Position numbers and translations under genes: made by a program. The notes beneath the pieces were generated by a model that was not told where the DNA came from, did no database searches, and saw only the letters and a list, made by a program, of their open reading frames with translations. A DNA stretch of 64,000 nucleotides. Origin: Cokeromyces recurvatus. Lineage: Eukaryota; Mucoromycota; Mucoromycetes; Mucorales; Mucoraceae. The stretch covers positions 1 to 64,000 of the forward strand of contig NW_026251424.1 in assembly GCF_025118155.1 (NCBI RefSeq), given 5' to 3'. This document shows positions 56,688-64,000 of the stretch, in pieces (position 1 is the stretch's first letter; the number at the start of each line of letters is the position of its first letter).

Positions 56688-57640
56688 TCTCTTTAAATTA
56701 TGCTATTGCTTTATAGTAAGAATGATAAATTGAAAGGGTAAGAAAGACAAGTAAAATTAAGAAGGATATGTAGTGAATATAGTAATAGTACATTTAAAAT
56801 AGATATTTTATTTAAGAAAATTTAAACCCAATAAGCACATTAATAATTATATATACCAAAATGGCCCGGAGAGGATTCTTTAAAATAAAGTGAGTGAATT
56901 GAAAAAACTTTTAATAGGCTCAAGGGAGAGAAAGAAAAAAAAAGGGGAAGGAGGCCTAAACAGCAGAATGGGTTCAATAATGAAACTATTAGTTTATGAT
57001 TGTCGAAGGCGCATATACCCAATCGAGGAGCCTTTAACCTAAGGTTGTAAAGGGTGGCAACGGGTTCTTTTTCATGTAGGAGGTGATCCATTTCATATAA
57101 CAGAAGTTGGATAGTTATTCAACGTATAACCTACTAACTATAATTATCACCATGCTTAGTAGAGAGGGTTGGTATTAAACGTACATACGTTGAACAATAA
57201 TTTCTACTTGATTTTTTTTAAAAAAAAAAGAAACCCCCTAAAATTGGGCACAAGATATTGATTAATTATATCAAAATTGCCCAGGTGAGATCAATATAGT
57301 GTAATTATGACACTATTACTGGGAGACGTGAAATGGTAGCCAAGTAAAGAGTTTTTGACCTGGTTGTGATGGTAGTAAAGGTGGATTTTTCGTGATGAAT
57401 AATGTAATCAAGTTCGTGAAGGATTGTACAAATAACTGGTCAACGGACAAATCATGAAAGGATACTACACTATGTAAGTGGTTATTTTGTAGGAAGTTGA
57501 TTCAAGAGAAATGAGAGCGTAACCTTGATAGTTTTAGACTTTTGAGGTCGATAATGTATTTAGAGATAATAGATAGCATGATGCTTTGTCAAAAGTAATA
57601 TAGGGTACTTTGGACAATAAGTTGCATGACTACCTGACAA
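56688..57640. other. Intergenic region with unidentified degraded sequence
   Basis: About 950 nt. The part 56880-57120 is less AT-rich and contains an 83-codon minus-strand frame and a broken plus-strand frame (…LFHVGGDPFHITEVG), suggesting a decayed mobile or gene fragment I cannot identify. The rest, 57300-57640, may be the eroded N-terminal part of the Fanzor relic that follows. Confidence 0.4.
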
Positions 57641-58427
57641 TCATCCAAGGCGCCAACAAATGCGCCAATTACGTTTAACGAAAGATATTGGAAGCCAAAG
57701 TATAGAATTAAACATAGTACAGTATTAATAACGTTAGAGACCAATATGCCAATGCTGAAGATATTAAATCAAGATGTATGTTTGAGTTACATCAATCACC
57801 TTCAAGTTAATATGTTACCTCTCTTTAACTTTTATGACCATTCTTCAGCTAGAGATCGCTTCCATATCTACCAAGGTCGACAAAGAGCTGCAGAATATGG
57901 TTGATATACTCTTGCATGATGCTTTTAAATACAAAGGAAGTAAAAGTAAAAAGAAGACAAAGAAGAAGCAACAGATGAGAAAAGAGAAAGATAGCGGGTA
58001 CTACAAACTTCATAAACCAGTATCGAAAATAAACCAGTAGAAGATGGTCAAGTTTGAACACAAGCAAACAAAGGTTCCTCTTTTTAGTTTATGAGTGCAA
58101 TATGTTTGGCAAGGATTCAGTCAAACTCAAAACCAATAGATGTGGTGTTACTGGTTAGTGTGCTGTGATACATGTTGAGATAAAATGAGAGCTTGCTAGC
58201 GGTTTGATAGCACTGACTCTAGATGAATATAAAACTTCCTGTATTTGTAATAAATACTGTCAAGACTCATTTACAAGTATTAAAGATATCTCCGGCTACA
58301 GTATTATAATCTGTTAAACTGAAAATCGTAAAATACTGTGGCAAAGAGATGTGAATGCTAGTAAAGATTCGATGTCTGTCTGGAAAGGAAATGGCCTGCC
58401 CAATGAATTTCAACAAGGACGATATTA
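57641..58427 (+). pseudogene. Decayed Fanzor (eukaryotic TnpB-like RNA-guided nuclease) gene
   Basis: Three frames carry successive parts of one protein. Frame 1 (57641-~57898) has TFNERYWKPKYRIKHSTVLI and ARDRFHIYQGRQRAAEY. A shifted frame (~57881-58000) continues NMVDILLHDAFKYKGSKSKK with a Lys-rich linker. A third frame (~58084-58427) has NMFGKDSVKLKTNRCGVTG, the RuvC-II glutamate in LTLDEYKTSCICNKYC, a zinc-ribbon CxxxxC-like pair, and RuvC-III ILWQRDVNASKDSMSVWKG. In-frame stops interrupt it at about 58156, 58186 and 58315. The order matches Fanzor proteins that I recall as common in Mucoromycota. Catalytic residues are still recognisable but the gene is dead. No guide-RNA or end sequence was identified. 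Confidence 0.75.
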
Positions 58428-59027
58428 ACATTAGTTTAGACAGATCCCCGTAACGAATACCGAGTTTTCTCTACTTGTAGATTGAATTATGATCATTCCA
58501 GGTGATATATATTACATCTAATTAATATTCCATATTTGCCTAAATTTTACGTTTATTTTTTTTTTCTAAACTAAAAATATAAAATATCTCAAATTACATT
58601 TTCTTTTCATCCAAAAAATATTTGTAATCTTCTAAATTCAAAGTTCAAATACCATAGAATTGGTATGCGAAAGTTGGTTTATTTCTAATTTTCATTCCAT
58701 CTAATAAACGTTAACATGGATTAAAGAATGTTGAACGTGATAATAATCAGTGTACGATATAGGAATCGAGAATAAAGTATACACGTTGCTTTATATTTTA
58801 AGGAAAAAATTAAAATTTATGTCATTAGTAAACATTTTTTTTTTACGTAATAACAATAATGGCTGGATAATAGAATATAAAGTTATTCAAAGCACATATT
58901 TTATAATTAATAAAAACATTGGTATTAAGTCTTGGTTGAAATAAATAAAAGGAAGACACGTATCTCATATTATTTTTTCATTTCTTTTCATTTCTTTTTC
59001 ACCTTATTTTAATAAAATATAATAATT
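58428..59027. other. Intergenic region
   Basis: 600 nt of AT-rich sequence; the last part should be the promoter of the membrane-protein gene. No feature was recognised. Confidence 0.55.
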
Positions 59028-60185
59028 ATGTTCAAATCAATTTTTTTCTGCCTTTTATTTTTTACACCATTGTATTCTGTTCTTGCTAGTGGTTATGGTA
59101 AAGCTATAAAAAGTTCTGATCTGATTTTTTTTTTAATGTTACATATTTAATAATAACTATTTATTTTAAGTAAATAACTATTGTGATAAGAATGATGCTC
59201 AATGCTTTGAACATGGTTTAAACTCTCGTGATGCCTCTCTCCACCCTATTAAAACTACTACGACTGCTACTACTACTGTTGGTGCCTTTACTGTTTCCTA
59301 TGATGCCTTTGTTACGGATTTAAATGCTCCAGTTAGAAATTATCGTATTAATGCCGAAAAGTCTAATAATAAAAATCATATAAATGCCAATCGAAATTAT
59401 GAAGTTCCATTACCTGCTGAAGTTGCTACTACTGCTATTACTGCTACTACTGAGACTGCTATTACTGCTACTGCTATTACTGATACTACTGATATTACTA
59501 ATGATATTACTAATGATCATGTTGATCGTGTTGTTGTTAGCCTTATTGAAGACCCAGTTATTCAGGAGGAACAAACTGAGCATTCCTTAGCAACTGAAAA
59601 TGATAATGACATGGGACTTGGTTCAGCTAATTTGGTTATTATTTGTATGAGCAGTCTTTTAGTTCTTGGAACTATCTCTGTTGGTCTCTTCTTTTTGGTA
59701 CGAACTGTTCGTCATAGAAAACACTTTAATAAGGAAAACAAAGACCATTTTATCAATGATGATATTGAAAAAAATTGCAATAATACCAATCTCAAGGATG
59801 ATAATTTTGACCAACAATCAAACATTGATTTAGAAAAAGGTAATAATATGAATGAAGTTATTCAAGCTAAGAAGAATAAAACTGCTTATCCTGAGAAGAC
59901 TGAGGTGGCTCCTCCTGAAGAGAAAAATGAAGTTAACCAAGATGAAGAGAACAACGATTCAGCTGCTAGTCGCTTTATGCAACGTATTAGCTTTTCTGAA
60001 GGCATAGCAATTGATCCAATATCAACTACTATAGTCACTGTTGCTAAAAGTTGCTCCGTTTTTCAAGTTGCTGCTCCTATTGCTGCTGCTGTTGATTTTG
60101 TAATTCCTTCATCTTCTGCACTATTAGTCCACTATCCTAATGAGGACTTTAAGAATAAACTTCGATTCTTTGAAAACTTGTGCTC

Positions 60186-60216
<31 letters not shown>

Positions 60217-60642
60217 AAATCAGAAGAAACAAGTGAAAATGACTCATCTTTAATTGGTAGCATGACAAGTTTCTGGAACTTTGATTATGATAATGATGCT
60301 GAGAGTATTGAAACTGACAAGCTGGATTATCAAGTTAAAATTAAAACCAGTCGTATTCTGCCTCAGGAATGTCTATCCAATACTTATTTTGGATTCATTG
60401 ATAGAAATGAACGCTGGCAAGAACATGGTCCATACTTTGGTAGTATGCCTACAATACAATCTAATATTCAAGCCATCAGAATACCAAATTACTCGACTGG
60501 TCTTTTTGCTAATGTCCTCTTAAGAAACAATCTTGTAAAGAATGAAGATGAAAATGAAGATGAATATGACTTGGACGATGAAATTGAAGCTAAATATTTT
60601 AACCATTTAGCTCGTTTTCACAGCAGTAATATTCATCTTTAA
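59028..60642 (+). CDS. Type I single-pass membrane protein with Thr-rich ectodomain, unknown function
   Basis: Two exons, 59028-59097 and 59171-60642, giving 513 aa. Exon 1 encodes a signal peptide (MFKSIFFCLLFFTPLYSVLA). The ectodomain has two Cys (NYCDKNDAQCFEHG) and a long Thr/Ala/Ile repeat region (~residues 90-170), a likely O-mannosylation stalk. One membrane segment, NLVIICMSSLLVLGTISVGL (~202-223), is followed by basic VRTVRHRKH and a ~290-residue acidic, Asn/Glu-rich cytoplasmic tail. The tail includes a Q10 run near residue 394, the segment SRFMQRISFSEGIAIDP, and a cluster of EDENEDEYDLDDE near the end. The layout suggests a cell-surface sensor-like protein, but I do not recognise the family. 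Confidence 0.75.
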
Positions 60643-60965
60643 TTTGTAAATAAATATAATTATATTTCTACGTATTTATTCATTTCTTCCCTCCATCCAT
60701 CTCTCTCTCTCTCTTTCATTTTCTCTCTCTTTTTTTTTATATCTTCTTGTATTATCCACACACATATACATATATGTATATCTTTGTTTATACTAATAAT
60801 AGATGTGCTGGCAATAATATAGTAGTATCACTCATAAGCATTAAAGTATCATCAGTAAAGGTACAGTAAGATGATAATCTAGGATTATACATATACTTGA
60901 ACATACTTTTTTTTTTGTATTTGCATTATAGAACAGTTGAATTTCAAAACGATTAATCTATTAAC

Positions 60966-60996
<31 letters not shown>

Positions 60997-61348
60997 AAAT
61001 AGATAGCAGCAAATCAATGAAAGGGCATGTTTGCAAATATTTGTATATCAGTTTATTTTACTTAATACTATTGCTAATTGCTTATATAATAATATTCATC
61101 GCGTTGGTTATTATTATATGATTTTGAATAATATATTTACATAAAATCGATATACTTATATCAGCCTGTAAATCCAAATGATATCATTTTATATACATAT
61201 ATTATAATTCACCTCTGATTATTTACTACGTATAGATCAACGTCTACATAATTTACAGAATTAAATATAAGAATGTACCAACTCAAGGTGAATCGATATT
61301 TATACAAAAATAAAAATATATACTTATAGATTTTATTACTACATTTGA
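60643..61348. other. Convergent 3' flanks with CT and A repeats
   Basis: 706 nt between convergent genes. It contains a (TC)n repeat near 60697-60730 and a 29-A tract at 60966-60994. No gene was seen. Confidence 0.6.
60966..60994. repeat. Poly(A) tract, 29 nt
   Basis: Twenty-nine A residues in the convergent intergenic region. Confidence 0.85.
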
Positions 61349-63974
61349 TTATAGGACATTATCATGATTTAATTGCAACAAGCCATTTTCCATTGCATCT
61401 AACCAGCATTGTAAATCATTTAAAGCATTCCAAACTGAATCATAAAATTGCTGTTGTGAGTGAATAGTGTCTAAAGAAAGAGGTTGAACAACAGGTATAT
61501 TCATTTTCTGTTGATTTTCATGTTCTAATTTTTGCTTGTATATTTCTGCTTCAGATACAACTGATTTTAAAGACGGGATATTCTTTAGATTGGATGTCTA
61601 AATAGTTCAAGAATTATGAATACTTGTATATGTTTATATGGATAGATTAAATTACCTTTATATTTGAGTCATTACTGTTTTGTCGTTGAGATTCATCTTG
61701 TGTTAGATATTTCGGTTGCTTGCTATTCACTAATATTTTAAATGATCCATTTTCTTCTTCTGAAGGCCTTAAAGTGGTTGCAGATCGTGCTCTTCTTGCT
61801 AAAGGAGAAGGTACGTTAACAGAAGAGCTTTTGCAATTAGGAACTAACTGATCTGTTTCTGATAAAGAGACTATCATTGGAGCAGAATTTAAACGACCCT
61901 TTTCATAGTCATTCGTGGGTCGTTGTACTGAATGGGACCTAGCTCGTATCATTGGCTTTCCGCCCTCTAGTGATCCAGAAAGTGTCATAGGCACCAGCTT
62001 TGGAACTGGAGAATTCATTAAATGTCGTGGTGACGTTGCTTCAGGCACTAATTTAGCTGTATTATGATTTGATGAAGTATCCACGTTTGGAATGTCCTTT
62101 GCTGTTTTTTTTTTAATATTTTGTTTAGAAATGGAATCATCAAGTTGACTGTGTATATGATTAGTTGTAAGCGGTGTTACAGGTAGAGAGTTGCTTTTGG
62201 TATTATTCTCCATAAAAGGATTCGGCGAAGGTAATCTGTTTTCATTCATGTATTTCGTTGGCGAATGGTTTATATTATTATTGGGTATAGTTAGCAATTC
62301 AAGTGACTTTTGCTCTGTATTCATAAACATACGAGCAAGTGGTAGTGTTTCTAAATTTCGGGTATAAGTTGGCGTTGATACTCCTGAATCTATAGCTGCT
62401 TCATTTTTTGAAGGTTCTTTCCTTTCTACATTTTTTTGCTTAATTGTTTTTTGTTCATTATTTTTAATTGTCTAACAATAATTAGAGAATATGATTAAAT
62501 ACACCACACTATTTGGAAAAAAAGATAATAGTATAAATTTACATCAAATTCCCATCCATCTTCACTCATATTATCAAAATTAGCCAATACGTCATTCTCT
62601 AAATCACTACATATTTCGTTTATTTAATTTAGATGACGATGTATGCAATATATTTATTGTTTTACCTGTCACTTATATCATTCGATATTATACTGCTACG
62701 TTTTGATGCATCATCTGATTTTTTCCATTTTTCATAACGCGCAATAAGGTTTCTTAAGATCGATCTAGGCACCTTACTTACGCTTTTAATAAATCTTGAT
62801 TTTAATAATTCGTCTGCATTTAATCTCTAATATGAATCAAGTTAATATTAAGTTTTTCAATCATATTGAGTCTGATCTTACATCATTAGGATGTTCTGAT
62901 AAACAAGAATCCACAAATTCACGAATAGCAATTGAAAATGTATCTGGTAATCTTGGTGGTGGTGATTTTGGTATAATAGAAATAGCTCTCATAGGATCTA
63001 CATTAGCTAAAGGTGGATTACCCATAGCCATTTCATAAACTGTAATACCCAAAGACCAAATGTCAGCCTTTACGAAAAAAAAAAACGTGAGTTTGTTTAC
63101 GTGGATTTTATATGAATGTGTTCCATATGTTACCTTATAATCATATGAGGCACCTTCCCTAATAACCTCAGGAGCCATCCAGTATCTATTTTATGATTAA
63201 TACTACTAGTTTCTTACTATAGAAAAAAAAAATAAATAAAATAAAATAGATTCTTTACGGAGTGCCAACAAATGTTTGTCTTCGAAATGAATTGGCTGCT
63301 GCTACGCCAAAATCACATAGTTGTACATTTCCTTCAGCTGTTAAAAGAATATTTGCCGCTATATGATAACAGTTAGAGTTTTTATTATCATTATTATTTA
63401 GTTAAAAACCAAGTTTATGTACCTTTAATATCTCTGTGAATAATTTGATTTTTATGCAGATAGGATAGAGCTAATAAAATTTCTCGAGTAATAACTGCAA
63501 TGTATTTCTCTTCAATATTTCCTGACTTTATCTATATAAAAATATATAGTTTTTAATAATTCTCACAAAAAAAAAAAAAAAAAAAAAAAAAGAGTATTTA
63601 CTATAGTTCGAACACTTCCACCAGCAGCATAATCCATAATAATCCATAATTTTGTACCATTTAAAAAACATCCATAATAAGGTGTAATATTTTGAGAACG
63701 GGCATGTGTTAATTGAGATAGTAATGAAATTTCCCGTTGAATGTCATCTACATCATCTTCTTCAGTATCCAAATTTAATATCTTTATAGCAATTACTTTA
63801 TTCGTCTGTGTATTTATTCTATTTAATTTAAACAATTTAGCATTAATGTTTATTTGAATGACAAAAAAAAAAAGTTTTTGAATACCCCATATAAACTGAA
63901 CCATAAGCACCTTTTCCAACTTTTTTTAACTTTTTATATAATTTTGTGACAGATACAGTCTGATTAGAAGTCAT
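61349..63974 (-). CDS. Ste20-group (GCK/Sps1-like) serine/threonine kinase
   Basis: Ten exons on the minus strand: 63886-63974, 63602-63818, 63423-63531, 63259-63358, 63134-63185, 62882-63067, 62666-62826, 62543-62606, 61656-62471 and 61349-61597, giving 680 aa. The N-terminal kinase domain (~13-265) has [12 protein letters not shown], the ATP lysine in [34 protein letters not shown], and [13 protein letters not shown] (Ste20 activation-loop signature), then [15 protein letters not shown] short conserved segment follows the domain ([20 protein letters not shown]). The C-terminal half is Ser/Asn/Pro-rich with RxxS sites ([12 protein letters not shown]) and an amphipathic end. It resembles GCK-III/Kic1/Nak1-type kinases of polarity and septation pathways; the exact orthology is unresolved. 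The start is 26 nt from the window edge, and an in-frame upstream ATG cannot be excluded. Confidence 0.92.
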
Positions 63975-64000
63975 TGAACATTCAATCAAATGAAATGATA

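Noticed and set aside
56840..57091. 83-codon minus-strand frame near the Fanzor relic
   Set aside because: Low-complexity second half and no recognisable domain; may be an antisense trace of a degraded repeat, not supportable as a gene.

Overview
This is eukaryotic nuclear DNA from a fungus, most likely an early-diverging (Mucoromycota, Mucorales-like) species. The evidence is strongly AT-rich sequence, genes split by 50-100 nt GT-AG introns (often with a CTAAC/CTAAT branch site), a homoaconitase (fungal lysine pathway), and proteins that Dikarya usually lack or have diverged (EHD ATPase, PHIP/BRWD-type WD40-bromodomain protein, RFWD3). Species cannot be named from the sequence. Exon models were built by hand from splice signals, reading-frame continuity and recalled family alignments; no search was run.

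Layout. 1-2.5 kb: a transposase-like fragment, then AT-rich sequence with a 56-nt A tract. 2.5-6.5 kb (+): PCID2/Thp1 PCI protein and the ER-Golgi cargo receptor ERV46. 6.6-19.1 kb (-): homoaconitase LYS4, a short-chain dehydrogenase, an ADCK1/MCP2 ABC1-type mitochondrial kinase, an EHD membrane-remodelling ATPase, an alpha/beta-hydrolase lipase and a small type I membrane protein. 19-25.4 kb: mostly gene-free; holds a 2.1 kb element with ~240 bp inverted-repeat ends carrying a small spliced gene. 25.4-28.3 kb: UCH-type deubiquitinase (-) and an R3H/SUZ RNA-binding protein (+). 28.7-33.4 kb: a 4.75 kb element in which a LINE (ORF1 and a broken ORF2) sits between two nearly identical ~749 bp inverted repeats. 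34.5-36.7 kb (+): acetyl-CoA synthetase. 37-42.3 kb (-): PHIP/BRWD chromatin reader. 43-53.5 kb (+): RFWD3 ubiquitin ligase, a short kinesin-5, DNA primase small subunit PRI1 and a RUS-family (DUF647) protein. 53.8-56.7 kb (-): mitochondrial PP2C phosphatase PTC7 and dihydrofolate synthase FOL3. 57.6-58.4 kb: a decayed Fanzor (eukaryotic TnpB-like) gene. 59-60.6 kb (+): an unrecognised type I membrane protein. 61.3-64 kb (-): a Ste20/GCK-group kinase.

The host genes are ordinary single-copy housekeeping genes with no operon-like logic. Some neighbours share themes: mitochondrial proteins (LYS4, MCP2, PTC7), ubiquitin (UCH, RFWD3), and replication/division (RFWD3, kinesin-5, PRI1). The most unusual content is the mobile DNA: two long-inverted-repeat elements that share a ~130 nt motif, one of which encloses a LINE, plus the Fanzor relic.
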